Below, piece after piece: positions 1 to 7,401 of a stretch of DNA of 24,195 bases. Source of the stretch: Candidatus Wallbacteria bacterium. GTDB lineage: Bacteria > Muiribacteriota > JAQTZZ01. The position numbers and the translations under genes were made by a program. The DNA lies in the NCBI GenBank assembly GCA_028687545.1, contig JAQTZZ010000059.1, forward strand, positions 1 through 24,195. The letters run 5' to 3'. Numbering within the stretch: the stretch's first letter is position 1; the number at the start of each line of letters is the position of its first letter. The notes under the pieces are model-generated. The model was not told the origin of the DNA and did not search any database. It was given only the letters and a program-made list of their open reading frames with translations.

Positions 1-213
1 GTCCCTCTGAGCGGCACACCTTGGGGGGACTGCACTTTTCAGATCAGAGTTTTGAAAGAGAAAGAAAAGTTTTTAAAAAGCCGCTGCAGGGAATTGAATC
101 TCAACAGGACAGATACTGGTTTTGAGCCTTTACGCAACATGGAACTGCAGCACAGACTGACGCATGGGGATGAAAATATACTGCCTGAGATTTATCCTCA
201 ATTTTACGGATAA
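1..213 (+). CDS. C-terminal end of an unidentified protein (5' truncated by window)
   Basis: An open frame runs from the first base to TAA at 211-213 and gives 70 codons with no in-frame stop. The peptide has a basic, charged middle (VLKEKEKFLKSRCREL) and ends in EIYPQFYG. I do not recognise the family. The stop lies five bases from the stop of the - strand pilin-like gene, so the two are convergent with no room for a separate terminator. It is called because the frame stays open across the whole available stretch and ends neatly at the next gene. The reading frame is plausible but unproven. Confidence 0.45.
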   Translation, partial: VPLSGTPWGDCTFQIRVLKEKEKFLKSRCRELNLNRTDTGFEPLRNMELQHRLTHGDENILPEIYPQFYG

Positions 214-218
214 AAACC

Positions 219-557
219 TTACTCACCGTGAAGCTTACATTTCACCTGGAATTCATTGTTTTCATGGATCAGGATTTCGTAATCTGCCATTTTAGGGCAG
301 ACAGGAAGCTTGTCCAGCACTCCAATATCTAGAAGAAGTCTGGGATTGAGGCTTGTATTATGCAGATAGGGATAACTTCTCAGATATTCAACAACAGAAT
401 CGTGGATAACTTTCCTGTTGTTCAGGCAGATGGATTCTGCCAGCTTGTTTTTCAGATGGAAATAATCCGACATGATCAGCAGGAAGGTTACTACAAGAAG
501 TAGAAACAACATCCAGTCGAGTGGGACCATTGCTTTGCGTGTAATCCTTAAACTCAT
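219..557 (-). CDS. Pilin-like membrane-anchored protein, copy B
   Basis: Predicted 112-residue protein with a short basic N-terminus, one hydrophobic helix (about residues 9-30) and a small C-terminal domain containing LPVCPK and a final VKCKLHGE. The two-cysteine layout with a terminal C..HG resembles small pseudopilins seen in many metagenomic genomes. The usual G/FTLIE cleavage motif is absent, but an Ala followed five residues later by Asp (A-MVPLD) sits where the pilin cleavage site and Glu5 would be. I chose ATG at 557 because AAGAGGT lies three bases upstream; a GTG at 575 overlapping the waaA stop is the alternative. It closely matches the gene at 1962-2303. The role (pseudopilin or other inner-membrane protein) is inferred. 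Confidence 0.75.
   Translation of the reverse strand: MSLRITRKAMVPLDWMLFLLLVVTFLLIMSDYFHLKNKLAESICLNNRKVIHDSVVEYLRSYPYLHNTSLNPRLLLDIGVLDKLPVCPKMADYEILIHENNEFQVKCKLHGE
238..275. repeat. Near-identical DNA shared with 1981-2018 (gene duplication)
   Basis: These 38 bases match positions 1981-2018 at 37 of 38 sites. They encode the C-terminal ends of the two pilin-like genes. Protein similarity continues along the whole genes, so this is the best-conserved part of a gene duplication rather than a mobile repeat. Confidence 0.8.
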
Positions 558-571
558 TGAACCTCTTGCAA

Positions 572-1804
572 TCACGGGAGGATTTTTTTCAGTAGGGACT
601 GCCTGTCTTTCTCAATTTTCCTGAAGAATTCGCGGATTTTTACGGTATCGTCTGTATTCCGCAACAGAGCTGCACCTGCTTTTTCCGCCAGTTCGCGGGA
701 AGTATTGACCTGGATGATCAGGTTTTCCGATTTCAAGGTCCGGATGATGTCCTTGAAATTCTGGGTGTGCGGTCCTGTGAAGGGGATTTTACCGGCATAC
801 AGCGGCTCCAGAGGGTTATGCCCCCCGGATTTGACTAAACTGCCGCCCATAAAAACGATGCCTGGCAGCAGATAAAAATTCTGCAGTTCGCCGATTGTGT
901 TGAGAATTGTGACTTCTGATGGGGATATCTGCAAAGTTTTCAGGGAAAACGGGAGTTTTCTGGCTTTCAGGAGCTGGGAGATTTTCTCGACCCTGGAGAG
1001 ATGCCGGGGCGCAATCACCAGGCGGAGGTTTTTGACGCGGCTTTTAATCTCCATGTATGCCCTGATGATCAGTTCATCTTCACCTTCGTGAGTAGAGCCG
1101 GCCACAAAATACGGGGAATCATCCGGGAAAAAGGTTTTGTTGGGGGGGCTGCCGACTTTTACGGACCAGAATTTCAGATTAGGCATCAATTCGATATCAA
1201 GAGTGCGGCCGATCGCACGCAAACGTTCCCGATCAGTTTCACTCTGTGCGAAGACGCGCTCCAGCTGATTCAGGATCGGAGAAAGGAGCCAGCTGATTTT
1301 TTTGTATTTTGGAAGCGATCGATCGGAAATTCTGCCGTTGATCAGGCTGACCGGGATAGAACAGAGTGTACAGCATGCGATCATTCCAGGCCAGATTTCA
1401 GTTTCCATCAGGAACATTGCCCGGAGTTCCTTCCGGTTTCTCAGGATCAACAGGGGGGAAAACAAGTCGAACGGCATCAGAAAAACCGGAATTTCAGGCC
1501 AGAGTTCCCTTGCCCTTTGAAATCCTGTCGAAGTGATCACTGTCAGGGTTATCGGAATTCCCTTTGATTCGAGTTCTGCGATCAAGGGAAGAAGACTGTT
1601 TACTTCGCCTACAGAGCAGGCGTGGAGCCAGAAGCAGCCTTCGGGAAAGCGGATGGAAAAAAGCCCGGATCCAAGCCTCTGTTTCAATGCCTGGCGGTCC
1701 TGAACCCTTCTGAGAGAATAAATCAAGGCTACAGGCAGGAAGAAAAACCAGGCCAGGGTATTCAAAAAGACATAAAACAGCGATTTTATCCGTTGCACTA
1801 ACAC
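572..1804 (-). CDS. waaA: 3-deoxy-D-manno-octulosonic acid (Kdo) transferase
   Basis: The enzyme transfers Kdo from CMP-Kdo to lipid A precursor at the cytoplasmic face of the inner membrane, an early step of LPS core synthesis. The 410-residue length is near the family norm. Residues 8-30 form an N-terminal membrane anchor. Family motifs run in order: HACSVGEV with the catalytic-type Glu at 67, METEIWP (133-139), NGRISDRS (156-163), AQSETDRER (186-194), GSTHEGE (236-242), APRH (265-268) and FMGGSLVKSGGHNPLEP (318-334). The start is GTG at 1804; an in-frame TAA lies directly upstream, so the gene cannot extend, and the ribosome site is weak. It follows a 157-base gap after the pilin-like copy A and is followed at once by copy B. 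The gene implies a Gram-negative envelope. Confidence 0.95.
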   Translation of the reverse strand: MLVQRIKSLFYVFLNTLAWFFFLPVALIYSLRRVQDRQALKQRLGSGLFSIRFPEGCFWLHACSVGEVNSLLPLIAELESKGIPITLTVITSTGFQRARELWPEIPVFLMPFDLFSPLLILRNRKELRAMFLMETEIWPGMIACCTLCSIPVSLINGRISDRSLPKYKKISWLLSPILNQLERVFAQSETDRERLRAIGRTLDIELMPNLKFWSVKVGSPPNKTFFPDDSPYFVAGSTHEGEDELIIRAYMEIKSRVKNLRLVIAPRHLSRVEKISQLLKARKLPFSLKTLQISPSEVTILNTIGELQNFYLLPGIVFMGGSLVKSGGHNPLEPLYAGKIPFTGPHTQNFKDIIRTLKSENLIIQVNTSRELAEKAGAALLRNTDDTVKIREFFRKIEKDRQSLLKKILP

Positions 1805-1856
1805 TTACCAACAAGCTGTGAACAATGTTTTAACACTTCTTTTGGAAAACGGATTT

Positions 1857-1920
1857 CAGGTCCGGGGTCCGAGGTGCGGGGTACGGGATCTTCGAACCTC
1901 GAGCCTCGAACCTCGCACCG
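1857..1920. repeat. G+C-rich heptad repeat with imperfect inverted arms
   Basis: Within the 157-base gap upstream of waaA, 1887-1914 is four 7-base units: gatcttc, gaacctc, gagcctc, gaacctc. To the left lies a related G-rich stretch, and ggtgcg (1873-1878) can pair with cgcacc (1914-1919). The composition and regularity differ from both flanking genes. Similar short repeats of this flavour are scattered in many environmental genomes, which is my recollection and not a search result. No gene is supported across it. The rest of the gap shows no convincing promoter. Confidence 0.7.
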
Positions 1921-1961
1921 GCAAATCGAATTACATAAATTTATTTGTCTGTACACTGCTT

Positions 1962-2303
1962 TTATTCCCCATGAAATTTGCATTTCACCTGGAATTCACT
2001 GTTTTCATGGATCAGGATCTCATAATTCGAAAGCTTCGGGCAGACAGGCAGTTTATCCAGAAATCCGACATCCAGCAGCAGTTTCGGGTTGAGGCTTGTG
2101 TTATGAAGATAAGGATATTTTTTCAGATACTCCCTGACAGCTTCGCGGAGGACAATCCGGTTATTCTGGCAGATTGATTCGGCAAGTTTGTTCTTCAATT
2201 TGAAATAATCAGGCAGAATGAACATGAAAGTTACAACCAGGAGCAGCAGGATCAGTACCCAGTCAATGGCAATCAATGCTTTGCGTTTACGCAGCGGAGT
2301 CAT
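1962..2303 (-). CDS. Pilin-like membrane-anchored protein, copy A
   Basis: Predicted 113-residue paralogue of the protein at 219-557, with identical stretches such as LKNKLAESIC, YPYLHNTSLNP and LDKLPVCPK. If cleaved after Ala in RKALIAID, the mature chain would carry Asp at position 5, Pro at 22 and Tyr at 24. These are the places where type IV pilins carry Glu5, Pro22 and Tyr24. The canonical Gly before the cleavage point is missing. ATG at 2303 is preferred because GGGG lies about eight bases upstream; GTG at 2315 is possible. The start overlaps the 3' end of the GerW-like gene by 17 bases, which suggests coupled translation. Export by a pilus or type II machinery is an inference; no such machinery is in the window. 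Confidence 0.78.
   Translation of the reverse strand: MTPLRKRKALIAIDWVLILLLLVVTFMFILPDYFKLKNKLAESICQNNRIVLREAVREYLKKYPYLHNTSLNPKLLLDVGFLDKLPVCPKLSNYEILIHENSEFQVKCKFHGE
1981..2018. repeat. Second copy of the duplicated stretch at 238-275
   Basis: One substitution (t to c) separates this 38-base segment from 238-275. It codes for the C-terminal end of the copy A pilin-like protein. Confidence 0.8.
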
Positions 2304-2679
2304 CTTTGTCCCCACCTTTTTCCTCCCCTTTTTCCTCCCCTTTGAAGAGATTCCCCAGGGTGGATTTTACTTTTTTAAACAATTCAGGGTCCAGGAGTTT
2401 TTCCCAGGCCTCAGAGGTCGTCTTGAGCGTCAGGATTTTTGCTTCTCCTTTGCTGATCACTATGAATGCCACCGGTTCAACGCTGGCTCCGCCTCCGGAA
2501 CCTCCGCCAAAACCGTTTTTTTTATCAGATCCTTCGCCACCAGCACCGAATCCGAAGGAGATTTTCGTGACAGGGATGATGGAAACTTCACCTACTGTAA
2601 TCGGTGCTCCTACAATCGTTTCAGATTTGATGGTTGATTTCAATTCTGCAAGCATGGTTTTCACGAGATTGTCTAGCAT
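2287..2679 (-). CDS. GerW/YtfJ-family protein
   Basis: The 130-residue product carries the family pattern: an N-terminal helix, TIVGAPITVGEVSIIPVTKI, the FGFGAGG turn, a glycine-rich GGGSGGGASVEPVAF segment, then a beta-strand pair. YtfJ/GerW was named in Bacillus spores, but homologues occur widely in non-sporulating bacteria and the biochemical role is unknown. The C-terminus is a Lys/Glu/Gly-rich tail (FKGEEKGEEKGGDKDD). ATG at 2679 follows a perfect AGGAGG. It lies 13 bases after the HD-GYP gene and overlaps the pilin-like gene, so it belongs to the same transcript. Confidence 0.85.
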   Translation of the reverse strand: MLDNLVKTMLAELKSTIKSETIVGAPITVGEVSIIPVTKISFGFGAGGEGSDKKNGFGGGSGGGASVEPVAFIVISKGEAKILTLKTTSEAWEKLLDPELFKKVKSTLGNLFKGEEKGEEKGGDKDDSAA

Positions 2680-2692
2680 TTTTCCTCCTGGA

Positions 2693-4966
2693 TCAAAAGT
2701 CCTCGATCGAATTGATGAATTCAGGGCTTAAAAGATTCACGGCCTGACGGCGGATGGTCTTCCTTGTGCGAAGCTGCCTGACGAAAGCCCTGACTACTAT
2801 CGGATCAAACTGGGTACCGCTGTTGTTGATGATTTCCCTGACGGCCTGCTCCTTCCTGATTGGTTTCCTGTATGGCCGCGGTGTGGTCATGGCATCGAAC
2901 GCGTCAGCGACCGCGATGATTCTTGCACCTAATGGAATGTCTGTTCCTGACAGTCCATCCGGATAACCGGTTCCATCGTACCTCTCATGATGATGATAGG
3001 TGATGCCGATGATGCTCCGGAACAGGTTGATGCCCTGGATGATACTTGTTCCTAGGCGAGGGTGGGTTTCGATGATCTTGCGTTCCTGGCTGTTCAGAAT
3101 TCCCTTTTTTCTCAGAATCAGGTCATCAATGCCGATCTTACCGATGTCATGCAGGAGAGCAGCGAATTTGATGTTTTCAATTTCGACCGCGGAGAGTTTC
3201 AAGCCTTCGGCAATTGACACTGAGATTTTCATCACGTTTTCGGAATGCCTGTGAGTGATATGATCTTTGGCGTCGATAGCAGCCGCAAGCACCGAGACTG
3301 TATTGAAGTAATTTTCCTGGATGTTCTGAAATGCTCTGGTATTGAATAAAGACATGTTCAACTGCGTGGAAAGTGAATTGATGAATTCAATCTCCTCGAT
3401 GGAAAAGGCGTGGGTTCTGTCGCTGAATATCCCGAGCGCGCCACAGATTTTCCCCTGGATTGACATGGGGATGATATAGGTGCTCTTGACCCGGTCAAGA
3501 GTAATGTCTTTCGCAGACTGATAAAGCTTCAGTTTCTTCGACCGTTCGAAGACCAGGTCTGTCTCGGGGCGGCGCAGGATCTCAACCAGGGTTTTCTTGA
3601 TCCTGTTCTGGACTGCGGGAGAGATTTCTGAGTGGTAGAGGGCATAGGTGATTTTTACCCTGGATCGGTTTATTCTGATCACCGCGGCTACCCTGGCCGG
3701 GATTGCATCCTTGAGTTTTTTAAGAGCGAAGTTGATGATTTCTTCTTCTCTGGACAGGCGCATGCAGGCTGCTGAAATGTTGTTCAGGCAGGAGAGCAGA
3801 TTGATCTGTCTGGCGTTGCTTTCATAGAGCCGGTGGTTGTCGTAAATCTGGGCCAGCAGGCTGGCATACAGCACCAGCACTTCCACCTCATTATCCGAGA
3901 AAATCCGGTCGCGTCCGATTACGCTGACGACTCCAAGTGTTTTTTCCCGGCTTTTCAATGGGACACACATCAGTGTGCGGGCATTTTTCCAGCGGCCACG
4001 CAAACTGATCTCTGAAAAATTCACGGTCTGAGTGGTGAACTTGCGGCACTTGAGGTCATCCTTGACCTGGGGATGGTAGAGGATCAGCGGTTCACCTGAA
4101 GAAAACACCTGACCTGGTATGCCTCCCTGTCGAATGTTCAGGAAAGGGTCCTTCAAATCTGAGCCTTCCATGATTCTGATCTGCAGGCAGTTTTCCCGTT
4201 CATCTGCAAGCAGGATGGTGCCGCCGTTGCCGGAAACCTCTTCCATTGCACGTCGCAGGATCGCTGATAATTTCCCGTCCAGGTCTCCTTCTTCGGCAAA
4301 TAGAAGAGAGGATTCATAGAGGTTGCGGAACAGCTCCAGCTGTTTACTGAGATAATACTGGTATTTACGGTTTTTTTCGTACATGAACGAATTGGAGAAT
4401 ACAAGTCCCAGAGCCTGGCATACCAGCGAGAAACTCTTTTCAAAATCGTCGGGGGTCTCTCCGCAAAAAAAGAAGATCAGGCTGCCGAAGTCTTTGTCCT
4501 GGCTTTTCAGGTGCTCTTCACGCATGGTAAGGCTGGGGATTTTATTTTTTGCAGACTTGGCTTCCAGTATTTCCAGAAAATTGTACCCTGTGAGGTCCAT
4601 CCGTTCCTCAAGAATTTTTCTGGCATGCGAGTATGCATTTTCAGCTCTGTTTTCGTTATCAAAGAAGAAAATTTCTTTTTTTTCCCGGAAGACCAATGTA
4701 CCGATCTGAAAATCGAATAGACGCTGCAGGATGGTGATCATTTTTTTGACCAGTTCATAATAATTATCGGCCAGGAGGGGAGCGTTTTCGATGATCTCGT
4801 TGAAGATGGTCTGTAAATAGAGTTTCTTATCGATGATCTCTGTGATCCTGGAAAGCGCTGCAAGCTTCTCCCGGCAGAGCGTCAGTTCTTCGGCCAGGCA
4901 GCTGTTCTGTTTTATCAGATCCGGATCGATTTTTTTACTGTCTTTGCGCCGTTCAATAATCCTCAT
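2693..4966 (-). CDS. GAF-domain HD-GYP c-di-GMP phosphodiesterase
   Basis: The 757-residue protein has a short helical N-terminus, two or three GAF-like modules (about 55-200, 215-385 and 395-550) and a C-terminal HD-GYP domain (about 555-735). The metal and catalytic motifs are intact: HRHSENV, HD at 606-607 in LLHDIGKIG, THPRLG, HHERYDGTGYPDGL with GYP at 667-669, and VADAFDAMT. HD-GYP enzymes hydrolyse c-di-GMP to pGpG or GMP; the GAF modules presumably sense a small ligand or bind a partner. There are no membrane segments, so it should be cytoplasmic. Its ATG is one base after the receiver gene's stop, which argues for strict co-expression. The GAF boundaries are approximate. Confidence 0.93.
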   Translation of the reverse strand: MRIIERRKDSKKIDPDLIKQNSCLAEELTLCREKLAALSRITEIIDKKLYLQTIFNEIIENAPLLADNYYELVKKMITILQRLFDFQIGTLVFREKKEIFFFDNENRAENAYSHARKILEERMDLTGYNFLEILEAKSAKNKIPSLTMREEHLKSQDKDFGSLIFFFCGETPDDFEKSFSLVCQALGLVFSNSFMYEKNRKYQYYLSKQLELFRNLYESSLLFAEEGDLDGKLSAILRRAMEEVSGNGGTILLADERENCLQIRIMEGSDLKDPFLNIRQGGIPGQVFSSGEPLILYHPQVKDDLKCRKFTTQTVNFSEISLRGRWKNARTLMCVPLKSREKTLGVVSVIGRDRIFSDNEVEVLVLYASLLAQIYDNHRLYESNARQINLLSCLNNISAACMRLSREEEIINFALKKLKDAIPARVAAVIRINRSRVKITYALYHSEISPAVQNRIKKTLVEILRRPETDLVFERSKKLKLYQSAKDITLDRVKSTYIIPMSIQGKICGALGIFSDRTHAFSIEEIEFINSLSTQLNMSLFNTRAFQNIQENYFNTVSVLAAAIDAKDHITHRHSENVMKISVSIAEGLKLSAVEIENIKFAALLHDIGKIGIDDLILRKKGILNSQERKIIETHPRLGTSIIQGINLFRSIIGITYHHHERYDGTGYPDGLSGTDIPLGARIIAVADAFDAMTTPRPYRKPIRKEQAVREIINNSGTQFDPIVVRAFVRQLRTRKTIRRQAVNLLSPEFINSIEDF

Positions 4967-4967
4967 A

Positions 4968-5342
4968 TCATGATGCCGCCAGGACCTCGCGAACCTTCTC
5001 CACTAGATACATGGGTTCGAAAGGTTTGGTAAGATACAGGCTTGCGCCGATCTTCTTGCTCCAGAACTGGTCGCTTTTCCTGACCTTGGCGGTAAGAATG
5101 ATTACCGGAATATCCTTGAATTTATCGTCTTCTTTGAGATACTGGCAGATCTGGTAGCCGTTGATGTCAGGCATCATCACATCCAGGATGACCAGATCGA
5201 TTTTTTCGGTTTTCACCAGTTCGATTCCTTCATAGCCGTTTTTAGCGGTAAAAACTTTGAAACCTTCCAGTTCGAGGTTAACGCTGATCAATTTGAGTAT
5301 GTCAGGCTCATCATCCACTACGAGTATATTTTTACGATTCAC
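4968..5342 (-). CDS. Single-domain response regulator (receiver only)
   Basis: The product is 124 residues, almost exactly one CheY-like receiver domain. The acidic pocket (VVDDEPD), phospho-acceptor Asp54 in VILDVMMPD, the Thr of ILTAK and Lys106 in LTKPFEP are all present, so it should be phosphorylated. There is no output domain. GTG at 5342 is chosen because GGAGG lies just upstream and the chain then begins NRKNILVVDDEP. A longer frame to 5408 would overlap the cyclase gene. It sits between cyclase and phosphodiesterase genes. No histidine kinase is in the window, so its phosphodonor is unknown. Confidence 0.93.
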   Translation of the reverse strand: MNRKNILVVDDEPDILKLISVNLELEGFKVFTAKNGYEGIELVKTEKIDLVILDVMMPDINGYQICQYLKEDDKFKDIPVIILTAKVRKSDQFWSKKIGASLYLTKPFEPMYLVEKVREVLAAS

Positions 5343-5352
5343 TGTTCCTCCT

Positions 5353-7401
5353 TCATGATTGTGTATCCATGAAAACAGCGCGGTTTCTGCCTGATCCCTT
5401 GGCAACATACAAGGCTTTGTCAGCCAGTGAAATCATTTCTTCAGGTTCCTGGAAATTGTTGCCCGAAAAAGTTGTGATCCCCAGACTGACTGTGACCTGA
5501 TGAGTCTTGAATTTCCGCTTCAGACTCGGGAACTGATAGCTCTCTATACCCTGCCTGATGCGTTCGGCCAGTTCGACAGCACCTGATTTGTCGGTGCTGG
5601 GGACGATGATTACAAATTCTTCCCCACCATATCTGGCGGCAGTATCCAGTTGACGACGTACCCTGTCGTTGAGAATTTTCCCCAGATGCTTGAGGATCAG
5701 GTCGCCCTGTTGATGCCCGAACTGGTCGTTGAAGTGCTTGAAATGATCAATATCGAGTATGATCAGCGACAGGGGCTGATTGTATCTGTGAGATCTGGAG
5801 AACTCCTTTTTCAGGGAAGTGAAGAAGAAGCGGTAGTTAAAAATCTCAGTGATCGGGTCGGTAAAAGCCAGCCTTTCGTTCATCCGGAAGAGGCAGTAAT
5901 TTTCAAAGGCCACTGCAAAATGGTTGGTGATCAGGAAAAACTGGCGCTGCTGCTTCTCACTGAAGAAACGTTCTTTCTTTCCCAAAACCATAACCAGGCC
6001 GAGTTTCTGGGTTTTGACCAGCAGAGGGAGGGCGTATTCAAAAAGGAAAAGTCCTGATTTTTGAACCGTGTTTTCCGGGCCGTAACTCTGCAGGGCGGAA
6101 TTTTCATAGCTGTCCTTCGGAAAGTTAGCGGACAGATATTTATCCCGCATCAACTGAGAGATCTGGTCGTGCTGGCCGGTATTGCTGTAAATGGAGATGG
6201 AATTAGCTTCCTGGCCGAGATAGATTCCAATGCCTTCGACGGAATAGAGCCGGTGCAGGATCTTGATCATTTCACTGACAATGGTGTTGAGATTGAAGGA
6301 ATTGAGGCTGATGGTCTTGATGAAGCCGTTTACCTGTTTGAGATAAGAAGAATCTTCTTTGCCTTTTCTGGTGAGTTCCTCTTTTTTCAGGATTACTGAA
6401 ATCTGATTTGCCAGTGCGCGGATGAACGACAGGTCGTAAAAGGTTGTGAAATTGTCGTGATAGTATTTGGTAAAGACAAAAATTCCGAGGATTTCGTCTT
6501 CGTATTTCAGCGGCTGGAAATACAGATACTTTTTATTATCTGCCTGATCATCAACATTGAAAAAATAATTCTGGCTGTCAGAGAGGAAGATCCTTTTCAG
6601 GAAAATCTGGAAAAGTTGGGAGTTCATCCGGTAACCGAACTCGAACTTGTAGTTTTTCTTGTCTTTATGGAAGAGAGCAATTCCAACTTCTTCGAGCTTG
6701 AGGTTTCTGGCCAGCAGCTTGAAGAAACGAGTGATGTTCTTCTCAAAATCAAGCGAAGAGTTCAGCGCTTCACTGAGCCGGAACAGAACTTTATTTTCGG
6801 CGGCTTTGCTGCGGCTGTCTTCAAGCATATAGGTGTTTTTGATTACGATCGCCAGCTGGCTCGCCAGGAAAGTCAGGAGATTCAAGTCTTCACGGTCGAA
6901 ATCCCCGTTTTTCTTATTGTTCAGGTTGATCACGCCAAGCGCTTCGTCTTTGAAGATTATCGGTGCCGAGAGGAATGACTGGGTCAGATTCTCCCGGCCT
7001 GATTTCATGTACTGCTGGAAATAGGGGTCTGACTGAATGTTCGGCACCCAGAGCGGGGTTTTCTTTTCAAAGACCATGCCGGCGATGCCTTCACCCTCAT
7101 GGATTTCGGTATCCGCGACCACCCGCTCCGATAATCCCCTGGCAGCCACGATTTTCAAGGACCTGCGCTTGGAATTCCAGAGCATGATCGATCCGAACTC
7201 GGTATTGAGAACCTCGCAGACAGAATCCAGCAGCTTCTGGAACAGTTCGGAAAGATTGGTGAATTCTCCTATTTTCTGGCCGATCTTGAACAGCAGGTTC
7301 AATTTCTCGTTAAGTTCCCGCAGCCTGTCGTCGTCAGAAATGGACAAGCCTGCCATACCGTATAGTTCCTGATTGGTTTCAAACGTGTTTGTTTTGTTCA
7401 T
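5353..7401 (-). CDS. GAF-domain diguanylate cyclase (GGEEF)
   Basis: The 682-residue cytoplasmic protein has GAF modules at about 30-180 and probably two more before a C-terminal GGDEF domain (about 510-678). The active-site motif is GGEEF at 592-596, preceded by LDIDHFKHFNDQFGHQQGD, the nucleotide and metal binding region. An RxxD inhibitory site (RQLD) is placed as in product-inhibited cyclases. It should make c-di-GMP from two GTP. The ATG at 7401 overlaps the stop of the upstream phosphatase gene by four bases (ATGA), so the two are probably translationally coupled. The same transcript encodes the opposing HD-GYP enzyme. Confidence 0.94.
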   Translation of the reverse strand: MNKTNTFETNQELYGMAGLSISDDDRLRELNEKLNLLFKIGQKIGEFTNLSELFQKLLDSVCEVLNTEFGSIMLWNSKRRSLKIVAARGLSERVVADTEIHEGEGIAGMVFEKKTPLWVPNIQSDPYFQQYMKSGRENLTQSFLSAPIIFKDEALGVINLNNKKNGDFDREDLNLLTFLASQLAIVIKNTYMLEDSRSKAAENKVLFRLSEALNSSLDFEKNITRFFKLLARNLKLEEVGIALFHKDKKNYKFEFGYRMNSQLFQIFLKRIFLSDSQNYFFNVDDQADNKKYLYFQPLKYEDEILGIFVFTKYYHDNFTTFYDLSFIRALANQISVILKKEELTRKGKEDSSYLKQVNGFIKTISLNSFNLNTIVSEMIKILHRLYSVEGIGIYLGQEANSISIYSNTGQHDQISQLMRDKYLSANFPKDSYENSALQSYGPENTVQKSGLFLFEYALPLLVKTQKLGLVMVLGKKERFFSEKQQRQFFLITNHFAVAFENYCLFRMNERLAFTDPITEIFNYRFFFTSLKKEFSRSHRYNQPLSLIILDIDHFKHFNDQFGHQQGDLILKHLGKILNDRVRRQLDTAARYGGEEFVIIVPSTDKSGAVELAERIRQGIESYQFPSLKRKFKTHQVTVSLGITTFSGNNFQEPEEMISLADKALYVAKGSGRNRAVFMDTQS

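Noticed and set aside
1001-1567. A 188-codon open frame on the + strand
   Set aside because: It lies entirely inside waaA on the opposite strand, whose family motifs are unmistakable; the frame has no ribosome site and no recognisable domain.
2276-2731. A 151-codon + strand frame rich in Ser and Pro
   Set aside because: It is antisense to the GerW-like gene; the Pro runs are the complement of that gene's glycine-rich segment.
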